DNA of 64,000 nucleotides from Spirochaetota bacterium (GTDB taxonomy: Bacteria > Spirochaetota > Spirochaetia > SPDA01 > JAJSAL01), in NCBI GenBank assembly GCA_024274705.1, contig JAJSAL010000151.1, forward strand, positions 19,857 to 83,856, in the 5' to 3' direction. How positions within the stretch are numbered: the first letter of the stretch is position 1; each line of letters opens with the position of its first letter. The translations under genes were made by a program, and so were the position numbers. Below are positions 8,517 through 16,175 of the stretch, piece after piece. The notes below the pieces were generated by a model. That model worked only from the letters and a program-made list of their open reading frames with translations. It had not been told where the DNA came from and made no database searches.

Positions 8517-8545
8517 ATCTTATGTAAAAAATTATTTTTCGTCAA
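8517..8545 (-). promoter_or_regulatory. promoter of the RpiR/RuBisCO-like operon
   Basis: On the minus strand TTGACG (8545-8540), a 17-base spacer and TAAGAT (8522-8517) form a sigma-70-type promoter. Only six bases separate the -10 from the ATG, so the transcript may be leaderless. A half operator ATGTAA overlaps the spacer. Confidence 0.5.
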
Positions 8546-8561
8546 GCAGTCAGATCGTTTA

Positions 8562-8578
8562 ATGTAAATTATTTTCAC
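8562..8578. promoter_or_regulatory. RpiR-type operator candidate
   Basis: ATGTAAATTATTTTCAC matches the inverted-repeat form ATGTAA-N5-TTWCAY found twice at the other RpiR promoter (40031 and 40064). HexR, an RpiR-family member, is known to recognise a TGTAA-N5-TTACA-type palindrome, so the assignment is plausible. It lies just upstream of the -35. Confidence 0.4.
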
Positions 8579-8745
8579 TTACCTGCCTTTTCACAGGGTC
8601 TACTATTGCAGGTCTTTTCTCCGTGCACATTCACGGACAAGACAGGTCTTCACTGGTGGGAGTCATGCCGCCGAATAAATCAATGGAATTTACCTGAGTA
8701 AAGTGGTATACTACCATATAAAAATTCCCATAGAAGGATTCAAAT

Positions 8746-10839
8746 ATGAAAAGAGTGGTCATTGTCATCCTTCTCGTATTTATGCCTTTCATCGCAACGG
8801 CACAAACGTATTCCTCTCTCCGCCTGCAGCTTACACCTAGACTTGAAATTCCTCTTGGCGGATACGCAGGCCGGTTCAACCCGGGTGCTGCCGGACAATT
8901 CTCTCTGGCGTATAAACCGCCCACCCGGTTCCCTGTTTACGTCGGAATCGATGCAGGATACTCCTACATACCGGTAAATCTCGAATGGAGCGCCCCTATT
9001 CATACTGCCATGGCAGGAGGCGGACTGGGACTGGATTTCAGGTTGCTCGGCAGGCTCGGTGCGGATATCTACGTAAAAGGCGGCTATTACCAGGGATTTA
9101 TCCGGGATCTCCAGGGTTCTGTCGTCCACGGGGGGAATCCCTACCTGGATACCGGAGCAATGTTCCGGTTTTACCTTTCCCCTGGTTTCCGGATCGGTAT
9201 CGGTTCTGCATACAGGGAATATTTCGGAAAACCGGAATCCCTGTACAGAAGTATCAGCTTCTTTTTAAGCGGGTCCTACAGGATCCCCCTGAAAGGGAGT
9301 GCGGAATTCGAACCTCTAGAGGCGGTACCCTCACGGCTCCAGCTCCAGGATATCGAGATAGGGAATATTTTCCCTGTTTTTTACAAGTATTATGATGATC
9401 ACCCCATCGGCAGCGCGGTTATTGAGAACAAGGAAAAAGGGACCGTTGAAAACATCGAAATTTCTGTTTTTATGAAGCAGTATATGGATTACCCCAAGAC
9501 ATACGGGATACAGGAACCGGTCAGAAAGGGAGAGAAACGTGCAATAGACCTTTTCGCCCTGTTCAACGAGAATGTCCTGATGATTACCGAAGGGGCCAAA
9601 GTGTCCGCTGAAATCAGTATAGAATACGATTTCAAGGGCAACAGGAAGCACGTTTCCAGGGTGGAAACCGTATCGCTTCAGAACCGGAACGCTTCTATCT
9701 GGGACGATGACCGGCGTGCTGCGGCGTTTATTACGGCGAGGGACCCGATAGTTCTGAGACTGGGTAAGAATATCGCAGGGATGGTAAGGGGAACTCCCAA
9801 CGATGTCCTGGGGAAAAACTTTATGCTTCTCCTGGCGATTCATAACGCCCTCTCCATGTACGGCATTTCCTACGTAATCGACCCGAACACTCCATATGAA
9901 GAGTTCCATAAAAAGGAGGAAGCTATCGATTTCCTCCAGTTCCCCAGGCAGACCCTGGAGTACAGGGCCGGCGATTGTGATGACCTTTCGATTCTCTACT
10001 CAGCGCTCCTGGAAGCGCTGAGTGTTGAAACTGCGTTTATCACTGCGCCGGGGCATATCTACATCGCTGTGAACCTGGGAATGGACGAGGAAGAAGCACA
10101 GAAGATTTTTTACCACACTGGGGATCTCATCTTCAGAGAGGGCAAGACCTGGCTTCCCTTCGAAGTAACCCTCGTGCAGGAGTCCTTCCTAAGAGCATGG
10201 CAGGAAGGGGCCCGGGAATGGAACAGGTACGAGCCCTCCGGAAAGGCAGCCTTCTATCCCGTGGCGGAGGCCTGGAAGGTGTTCGAACCTGTGGGACTGC
10301 CTGGAGATGCGGAAGGTGTCGTTCTGCCGGATACGAAGGATGTACAAAAAGTTTTTACCGCTGACCTTGCGTCCCTGGTTCAGCGGGAGATCGAAAACAA
10401 GCTGCAGGACCTCCGGGACCGGATAGCGGCAAGCAATAACAACTCGAAGCTGATCAACGCCCTGGGAATTCTGTACGCTCAATACGGCCTGCTGGATGAA
10501 GCCGAAGAACAATTCAAGGCGATTCTTAAAAAAACGGTATACCCTATGGCAATGGTCAATTTGGGGAATATCCGGTTTATCAGGAAGGATTTCGAGAAAT
10601 CGATGGAATACTACTCCGAGGCTTTGAAGATTTACCCGGACAGTCCGAAGGTGATGCTCAACCTCGCCAGGACGTACTATGAGCTCAGACGTTACGAAGA
10701 TGCCAGGAACTGGTATGAACGGGTTAAACCTGTTTCCCCCGCTCTGGCGGACCGTTACGCTTACCTGGGATCCGAAAAAACGTCGGGTTCCAGGGCTTCG
10801 GATGCAATGGGAAAAGGAAAGGTGTTATGGGAAGAATAG
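8746..10839 (+). CDS. exported beta-barrel/transglutaminase-like/TPR protein
   Basis: 697 residues with a Sec signal peptide (MKRVVIVILLVFMPFIATAQ). Residues 25-180 alternate like an outer-membrane beta-barrel. Residues 350-490 hold a transglutaminase-like fold: YRAGDCDDLSILYSALLEAL carries the Cys, GHIYIAVNLG the His and TWLPFEVTL the third position, with Glu instead of Asp. The C-terminus (about 555-680) is TPR-like, for example NALGILYAQYGLLDEAEEQF and YYSEALKIYPDSPKVMLNL. This points to a cell-envelope peptidase or scaffold. The next gene overlaps by 13 bases, so they form a two-gene envelope operon. Exact role unknown. Confidence 0.72.
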   Translation: MKRVVIVILLVFMPFIATAQTYSSLRLQLTPRLEIPLGGYAGRFNPGAAGQFSLAYKPPTRFPVYVGIDAGYSYIPVNLEWSAPIHTAMAGGGLGLDFRLLGRLGADIYVKGGYYQGFIRDLQGSVVHGGNPYLDTGAMFRFYLSPGFRIGIGSAYREYFGKPESLYRSISFFLSGSYRIPLKGSAEFEPLEAVPSRLQLQDIEIGNIFPVFYKYYDDHPIGSAVIENKEKGTVENIEISVFMKQYMDYPKTYGIQEPVRKGEKRAIDLFALFNENVLMITEGAKVSAEISIEYDFKGNRKHVSRVETVSLQNRNASIWDDDRRAAAFITARDPIVLRLGKNIAGMVRGTPNDVLGKNFMLLLAIHNALSMYGISYVIDPNTPYEEFHKKEEAIDFLQFPRQTLEYRAGDCDDLSILYSALLEALSVETAFITAPGHIYIAVNLGMDEEEAQKIFYHTGDLIFREGKTWLPFEVTLVQESFLRAWQEGAREWNRYEPSGKAAFYPVAEAWKVFEPVGLPGDAEGVVLPDTKDVQKVFTADLASLVQREIENKLQDLRDRIAASNNNSKLINALGILYAQYGLLDEAEEQFKAILKKTVYPMAMVNLGNIRFIRKDFEKSMEYYSEALKIYPDSPKVMLNLARTYYELRRYEDARNWYERVKPVSPALADRYAYLGSEKTSGSRASDAMGKGKVLWEE

Positions 10840-12149
10840 GCAAACTGTCCGGCGTGCTGGTATTACTCCTATTGACTGCAGGGTGCCGGAATTCTCTCCA
10901 GGAATACATGGAAACAAACCTTTTCGGCCCCCCCTACTATCTGGAAGTTGCAAAGCTTTCCGCCGAAGGGGCCATCGATTTCGGTTTTTCCGTAGACATG
11001 GACGGGGATTATATCATCGTCGGAGCACCGGCTGAATCTGACAACACCACGAACCCCGAAGCCGTGTACATTTATCACAGAACCGCGATGGATGAATGGG
11101 ATTCCGGGTTTAAAATCGTTCCTTCCGATTGGCAGGAAGGTGACAGGTTCGGGTACTCCGTCGCGATAAACGGTGATTATGCGGTTATCGGGGCTTACCG
11201 CAAAGCTGTATACAACCCTTCCTTAGGAGCAGACCAGGAGGCTGCAGGGGCGGCCTATATCTACAAGCGGACGGAAACGAACACCTGGACGGAGCAGGTG
11301 AAACTGACCCAGCAGGACCCATGGGCGGCAGAGATCCAAATCGAGGCCCGGGATTATGCGCTCTTCGGCTGCACCGTTAAGATGTACGGCAACTGGATCT
11401 TCATCGCAGCCCGGCAGGACGATGGTACCGATGCCCCGGACAGTTCATACGGTTCCGTGTACGCTTTCAAAAACACGGGAACCTGGACGTTCAGCGAAAT
11501 GCTCACCGCCGGACCGGGCAAGGAGAGCGGAGCAGGTTTCGGATGGTCTTTGGATGTAAACGGAGATTACGTCGCCGTGGGAGCACCGGGGGAAGATATC
11601 GGCGGCATCAATAAGGTAGGGGCGGTGTATCTTTTCCAATTCCTCGTTGACGGGTGGGAGCTTGATACGAGGATCATCGCCCCGGACGGAGAGGTTCGTG
11701 ACAGCTTCGGCATGAGCGTCGCCGTCAACAACGAATACCTGACCGTTGCCGCGCCCCAGAAAACCGTCGGCGGCGCTGATTTTTCAGGAAAGGTATACAT
11801 TTTCGAAAGGGAGGATTCCGGTTCCTGGGGTTCCTCTCCGGTAGCTGAGCTGACACCTGATACCCCGGGAGAGAACGATTTCTACGGCTTCCCGGTTGCC
11901 ATGCACGGGGATACCCTCATGGCCGGCTGTTTGTTCAGGGACGACGCTGCAACGGACGGTGGTGCCGTATATATATACAACCCCGTTTCCGGGGGAGGCT
12001 GGGAACTGCAGAAAACACTGACCCCCTCGGACGCAACAGAAAGTACGTATTTCGGCAGGTCTATAGTAATCGGTGATACCTACGCCGTAATCGGGGCAAC
12101 CCACACGTACGAGTACCACGCAACCGGTGCTGTCTACCTGTTCAGGTAG
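10827..12149 (+). CDS. FG-GAP-type beta-propeller lipoprotein
   Basis: 440 residues. The leader MGRIGKLSGVLVLLLLTAGC ends in a lipobox (LTAGC), so the mature protein should be lipid-anchored. It contains seven recognisable FG-GAP-like repeats, such as DFGFSVDMDGDYIIVGAP, RFGYSVAINGDYAVIGA, GFGWSLDVNGDYVAVGAP, SFGMSVAVNNEYLTVAAP and YFGRSIVIGDTYAVIGAT. These are spaced roughly 55-60 residues apart, as in a seven-bladed propeller. Repeats three and six are degenerate. Its start codon lies inside the preceding gene, suggesting coupled expression and a joint surface function. Adhesion or substrate binding is possible but unproven. Confidence 0.78.
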   Translation: MGRIGKLSGVLVLLLLTAGCRNSLQEYMETNLFGPPYYLEVAKLSAEGAIDFGFSVDMDGDYIIVGAPAESDNTTNPEAVYIYHRTAMDEWDSGFKIVPSDWQEGDRFGYSVAINGDYAVIGAYRKAVYNPSLGADQEAAGAAYIYKRTETNTWTEQVKLTQQDPWAAEIQIEARDYALFGCTVKMYGNWIFIAARQDDGTDAPDSSYGSVYAFKNTGTWTFSEMLTAGPGKESGAGFGWSLDVNGDYVAVGAPGEDIGGINKVGAVYLFQFLVDGWELDTRIIAPDGEVRDSFGMSVAVNNEYLTVAAPQKTVGGADFSGKVYIFEREDSGSWGSSPVAELTPDTPGENDFYGFPVAMHGDTLMAGCLFRDDAATDGGAVYIYNPVSGGGWELQKTLTPSDATESTYFGRSIVIGDTYAVIGATHTYEYHATGAVYLFR

Positions 12150-12215
12150 TGCCGGGGATATCGTAATCATCATTACAGAACCACCTGACACCATCCCGTT
12201 CACTCTGTTGAAACA

Positions 12216-12244
12216 TTGACTCCTCATCTAATTTCACCTACTAT
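12216..12244 (+). promoter_or_regulatory. promoter of the HEPN/MNT pair
   Basis: TTGACT (12216-12221), a 17-base spacer and TACTAT (12239-12244) form a good sigma-70-type promoter 20 bases before the HEPN start codon. Confidence 0.5.
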
Positions 12245-12264
12245 GAATCGTAACGGAACTCACT

Positions 12265-12657
12265 ATGGCTGAACGAAGCGGAGACTGGATAAGACAGGCT
12301 GAAAGAGATATGGAAAGCGCAAAGGCGCAAGCCCGGGATGAGTTCCACGAATGGGCTTGTTTCATCTCGCAGCAGGCAGCCGAAAAAGCGTGTAAAGCTG
12401 TCTTTCAGAACTGGGGTGCAGAAGCCTGGGGACATTCGGTTTCCAATCTGATAAAGGGAATGAAAACTAAGTGCGATATCTCAGAAGAAATCAGCGATGC
12501 CGCCCGAAACCTGGACAGGTATTATATACCGAGCAGATATCCAAACGGTTTTGATTCCGGGACACCGGCAGATTACTTCACAGGGGAAGATGCAGAACAT
12601 GCAATCCGTGATTCAGAAAGAATCCTTCTATTCTGTAAAGATCTTCTGGCTCGATAG
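12265..12657 (+). CDS. HEPN-domain protein
   Basis: 130 residues of mostly helical sequence with WIRQAERDMESAKA at the start, FISQQAAEKACKAVFQ in the second helix and NLDRYYIPSRYPNGF near the end. These are the signatures of the HEPN family (PF05168 type) that pairs with minimal nucleotidyltransferases. The R-x4-6-H RNase motif of HepT-type toxins is not evident in its usual place, since the region reads RYYIPSRYPN, so activity is uncertain. The nucleotidyltransferase gene overlaps its 3' end. Typical of type VII toxin-antitoxin-like modules, but nuclease function is not shown. Confidence 0.82.
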   Translation: MAERSGDWIRQAERDMESAKAQARDEFHEWACFISQQAAEKACKAVFQNWGAEAWGHSVSNLIKGMKTKCDISEEISDAARNLDRYYIPSRYPNGFDSGTPADYFTGEDAEHAIRDSERILLFCKDLLAR

Positions 12658-12997
12658 GATCGAATTAAGAAGTCGGCTCGAATACTCGGCATCCCGGATA
12701 CTTCACGGAAATCCTCTGGTACGAAAAATCATCCTTTTCGGTTCAGTTGCCATGAACAGGGCTACGCCTGCAAGTGATGTGGATATTGTGATCGTCACTG
12801 AAGAAAGCGATAAGCGTTTCATGGATCGATCGATGGATTTTCTCGATTGTTTCCCGGGTATTGATCTCAGCGTCGACATATTTGTGTATACAGGAAAAGA
12901 AATAGAAAATAATCCACCACCCATTTATCTGACTGCAGCAAAGACCGGTATCCTGCTTGCCGAAAGAACCGTATTGACGCAAAAGCGGAGCCATTGA
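12599..12997 (+). CDS. minimal nucleotidyltransferase (MNT) partner of HEPN
   Basis: The ORF track starts at 12497, but AGGGGA seven to twelve bases before the ATG at 12599 supports that start (132 residues). The core KIILFGSVAMNRATPASDVDIVIV is the GS-x(10)-DxD nucleotidyltransferase motif, followed by a third acidic strand (IDLSVDIFVYT). In known HEPN/MNT modules the MNT AMPylates and neutralises the HEPN toxin. The gene overlaps the HEPN gene by 59 bases, in the order toxin then antitoxin. Alternative start: ATG at 12590. Confidence 0.8.
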   Translation: MQSVIQKESFYSVKIFWLDRIELRSRLEYSASRILHGNPLVRKIILFGSVAMNRATPASDVDIVIVTEESDKRFMDRSMDFLDCFPGIDLSVDIFVYTGKEIENNPPPIYLTAAKTGILLAERTVLTQKRSH

Positions 12998-13068
12998 TAA
13001 TAGAGCACGGGAAGCCTGCCGGAATCCGGCAAATCAGTTTGTTACTATTAAAATTCCCGTTTTGTTCG

Positions 13069-13725
13069 TTACGAGGCTTGTTTCCGGCAGAATTCTATAA
13101 AAGCCAGGATATTCTCCATCGGCACGTCTTCCTGGACCAGGATTCCCGGTGTCAAAATAAATCCACCATTTTTCCCAAGTTTTCTGACAAGGGTGCGGGC
13201 TTCTTCGACAACTTCTTCGGGTTTACCAAAAGGCATCGTATTTTGTGTGTTCATACCGCCGATAAAGGTTATATCCCCGCCAAACTGTTTCTTCAGTTCG
13301 AAGATATCCATAACCTCCGGCTGCATCGGATCAACAACTGTTATCCCCAATTCAATGATGTCGGGAAAAATTTCGGAAATATTGCCGTCGGAATGCAAAA
13401 ATATATCCACATTCCCGGTCTGCTTAATCCGCCGGCATAATTCACCGATCCTCGGTTTAATGAGTGACCGCCATCGATCCCGGCCAAGCATTATTCCACG
13501 CTGATCTCCCCAATCGTCATTGATCTTCAGTGCATCAATGTCATATTTCAGGAGCTGCCTTGCAATACCCCAGGCGTACTCTACAATCATATCGAGAAGC
13601 TCATTGACAAATTCCGGTGCGTCGTATATATCCATCATGAATTCAGTCATTCCCCGTAGATTACATGCGCGCTCAATGAGTGTATGGTTTCCCAAACTTG
13701 CAAGAGTATACTTGTTGCTGTTTTG
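13069..13725 (-). pseudogene. URO-D family gene, 5'-truncated
   Basis: The ORF track gives 208 residues from a TTG at 13695, but in-frame homology-like sequence continues ten more codons (NKYTLASLG) to a TAG at 13728-13726. The remaining part is the C-terminal barrel half of a URO-D protein: IERACNLRGMTEFMMDIYD, INDDWGDQRGIMLGRD, DIFLHSDGN and FIGGMNTQ. Full-length relatives in the window have 370-400 residues, so about 170 N-terminal residues are missing. The upstream neighbour is an unrelated SDR gene. I read this as a deletion remnant; a short expressed protein from TTG cannot be excluded. Confidence 0.7.
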
Positions 13726-13804
13726 CTATAGGAATTTTATTTTTCATGTTTCCATCCTGCAAGTGGTTATGGCAATATCGCGAAGTAAAAGGAGGTTGGC
13801 TAAA

Positions 13805-14581
13805 CTACTTATTGTACATAGTCCTGCCGCCGTCTGCCAGGATCTCCTGTCCGCAGATGTAGTCTCCGAACCCGCTGGCGAGGAATACAACAAGCCCGGC
13901 GATATCCTCAGGTTTTCCAAAACGGCCTACCGGAATCTGGGCCTCCAGTGTACGCCGTTTTTCCGGGTCGTTGTACCGCTCCTTCAGGAGGTCCGTTTCG
14001 ATAACACAGGGATGGATGATGTTGGTTCGGATCCCTCTTCTGAGGTACGCCCTGCACAGGTAGGTCATCATACCGGTCATACCTGCCTTGGCAGCGGCAT
14101 AGTCCAGGCCCCCCCCTCCCCCGTCGAACACAGCGGAAGAGCCGATGAGGATGATCTTCCCATAGCCTGCGGCTGCCATGAGTCCTAAAACCGCCCGGAC
14201 ACCGTAAAATGCCGAAGTCAGGTTGATATCGATAAAACTCTTCCAGTCCTGGTCGGTAATTTCTTCAGGTAAACGTGCCAGATTACGGCCCACGTTGCAC
14301 ACCAGGATATCCAGGCCCCCCTTTTCACTTACGATCCGCCGTACCAGATCTTCCGTACTTTTCGAGTCCAAAGCATCCAGGGCGACACCCAGGGCTTCAC
14401 CTCCCTCCGAGGATACCCGGTCCACCAGGTCACTGATCCGTTCGGCATTGTCCGGGTTGCCGGTATGGGTAAAATAGACGGCTGCCCCCGCGCAGGCCAG
14501 CATCTCGGTTATGGAAGCGCCTATCCCCCGGCTTCCCCCCAAAACTAAAGCGACTTTATCCTGTAAATCTATTGTGAACAT
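13805..14581 (-). CDS. short-chain dehydrogenase/reductase (SDR)
   Basis: 258 residues, a classical SDR. The NAD(P)-binding motif is LGGSRGIG near residue 15, NVGRN follows at about 95 in place of NNAG, the catalytic Ser is in LIGSSAVFDGG and the Tyr-Lys pair in DYAAAKAG. The C-terminal GGRTMYNK is the usual SDR ending. It oxidises or reduces a hydroxyl/ketone of a small substrate, probably a sugar or sugar acid given its operon. It lies two bases after the amidohydrolase gene stop, at the 3' end of the long catabolic operon. Substrate not predictable. Confidence 0.88.
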   Translation of the reverse strand: MFTIDLQDKVALVLGGSRGIGASITEMLACAGAAVYFTHTGNPDNAERISDLVDRVSSEGGEALGVALDALDSKSTEDLVRRIVSEKGGLDILVCNVGRNLARLPEEITDQDWKSFIDINLTSAFYGVRAVLGLMAAAGYGKIILIGSSAVFDGGGGGLDYAAAKAGMTGMMTYLCRAYLRRGIRTNIIHPCVIETDLLKERYNDPEKRRTLEAQIPVGRFGKPEDIAGLVVFLASGFGDYICGQEILADGGRTMYNK

Positions 14582-14583
14582 TC

Positions 14584-15369
14584 CTACCCCTCCAGCTTAT
14601 AAACTTCCAACGCGTTATCACGCAGGATTTTCCTTTTAAACGATGTGCTTATATCCGCCAGAAATACACGGGTCAAATGGGAGCGGAGATCCATCCATGG
14701 ATAATCTGTTCCAAAGAGTATCTTATTTTCCGGAACCTGCCGTTCCATATTTTCGAAGTACTGATAACAATAGATATCGCCGCCGAAATCCATATATACA
14801 TTTTCATATTCGTTAACCATTCGAATTGCCTCGAACCTTCCGGTCCCCCGGCCGCCGGAGTGACCCAGCACAAACCGTACGCCCGGATATTTCTTTACAT
14901 ACTTCTCAAATTTCTCAGGTGTGGAGAGTACCTGGGAAGGATTGTAGCTGGACACACTCCAGGTATGGGCAACAATGGGAATATCAAAATCCGATGCAAT
15001 TTTCCACACAGGGTCATAACCCTCATCATCAGCCGGGGTGTTGTTAAATGAGGGATGAATCTTGATTCCCTTGAAACCTGCCTGAGACACGGCTTTTTTT
15101 AATATCTCAATATCTTCCTCCCATCGACGCGGATCATAAAACCCGCAATAAAAAATCCTGCCCCCGGATTCTTCGAATTCCTGTTGTGCTTTTTCAAGTT
15201 CTATGGACTGATAACCATGGAGAGTCCGCATTGAGCATAAATTGATTGAATAGTTAACCTGTAACTGGTCCATACGCCTGAGCATAGCCTGCGCGTCAAT
15301 TTCGGGAGAAAAAAAGATATTCGGGAATCCAGTGTGCGCATGAGCGTCGATAATGAAAAGGTCTTTCAT
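14584..15369 (-). CDS. amidohydrolase-2 family metal-dependent hydrolase
   Basis: 261 residues. The N-terminal IDAHAHTG carries the HxH metal motif, a barrel His occurs in IVAHTW, and the C-terminal KILFGTDYPWMD carries the metal-binding Asp and the typical GTDYP signature. This group includes lactonases, hydratases and decarboxylases acting on carboxylic acids or lactones. It overlaps the preceding amidohydrolase-fold gene by four bases. With the kinase and SDR in the same operon, hydrolysis of a sugar lactone is a reasonable but unproven role. Confidence 0.8.
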   Translation of the reverse strand: MKDLFIIDAHAHTGFPNIFFSPEIDAQAMLRRMDQLQVNYSINLCSMRTLHGYQSIELEKAQQEFEESGGRIFYCGFYDPRRWEEDIEILKKAVSQAGFKGIKIHPSFNNTPADDEGYDPVWKIASDFDIPIVAHTWSVSSYNPSQVLSTPEKFEKYVKKYPGVRFVLGHSGGRGTGRFEAIRMVNEYENVYMDFGGDIYCYQYFENMERQVPENKILFGTDYPWMDLRSHLTRVFLADISTSFKRKILRDNALEVYKLEG

Positions 15370-16175
15370 ACCCTTACCCCTTTGATGATCTGTCTTAAGT
15401 TTCCGCCTGATATCATTTTTTTCTCATTATCCGATATATCCGCATCCAGAATCATTCCCATGGACGCAAAGGGATCGTTAACAGGAAGAAATGATCCGAA
15501 TATCAGCCTTTCCGCTCCAAAGGTTTTCACAGCGTGGGTGATAAAATCCTGTCCGATGAAATTGGATGTTTCCAGCAGCACATTGTTACAGGACTCCATC
15601 AGGCTGTACAGGTTCCTGTTGTGGTAAAGGATCTTTTGCCACTGGGTTTCCACTATTATATTCAGCTTCGGGAATTTTTTTGCCAGTACATAGACATGGT
15701 TCCAGTCAACTTCAATATGCCAGAAAAAAAGAGGAACAGCATGCCGTATGCACCATTCACACAAAGTGCCGATAACCCAGGGTGACAAAAGATACTTATG
15801 GGTTTTCGGGAAGAGGCGGACACCCCGGAGCCCTGGAGGGGGAGCATTAAAACCTGGCAGAGGGTCCTGTTCATGTGGTGAGAGTGGCAGTCCTGTCCAG
15901 ATTGTATAGATTGCTTCAGGAAGATATTCCTGTAACTCCAGCAGTGCATGGTTACCGTCCTGCGCGGAAATTTTTGGCGAATCCCAGTGGGAGATAAGAC
16001 CGCCCTCGAGATGATATTTGCTGCAGACCTCTTCCAGATCATTTGGGTGAAGCTCTGATGCGATTGGAAAAAAATCCGGCTCCCCGAGCCATATATTAGC
16101 ATCAAAAAACTGCAGCTCTTTAACTTTATCACGTTTTTTACGGGACATATCTTCCATGACCTTCTCAATTTTCAT
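15366..16175 (-). CDS. amidohydrolase-fold protein lacking metal ligands
   Basis: 269 residues with the same barrel outline as its neighbour at 14584: FFDANIWLG at the start, GLRGVRLFPKTHKYLL, PLFFWHIEVDW and ERLIFGSFLPVNDP near the end. The catalytic motifs are altered. HxH becomes DANIW and GTDYP becomes GSFLP, so the metal site is probably lost. It is four-base overlapped with genes on both sides, indicating tight co-translation. A non-catalytic partner of the active amidohydrolase is one reading; a divergent enzyme is the other. No frameshift is visible. Confidence 0.68.
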   Translation of the reverse strand: MKIEKVMEDMSRKKRDKVKELQFFDANIWLGEPDFFPIASELHPNDLEEVCSKYHLEGGLISHWDSPKISAQDGNHALLELQEYLPEAIYTIWTGLPLSPHEQDPLPGFNAPPPGLRGVRLFPKTHKYLLSPWVIGTLCEWCIRHAVPLFFWHIEVDWNHVYVLAKKFPKLNIIVETQWQKILYHNRNLYSLMESCNNVLLETSNFIGQDFITHAVKTFGAERLIFGSFLPVNDPFASMGMILDADISDNEKKMISGGNLRQIIKGVRV

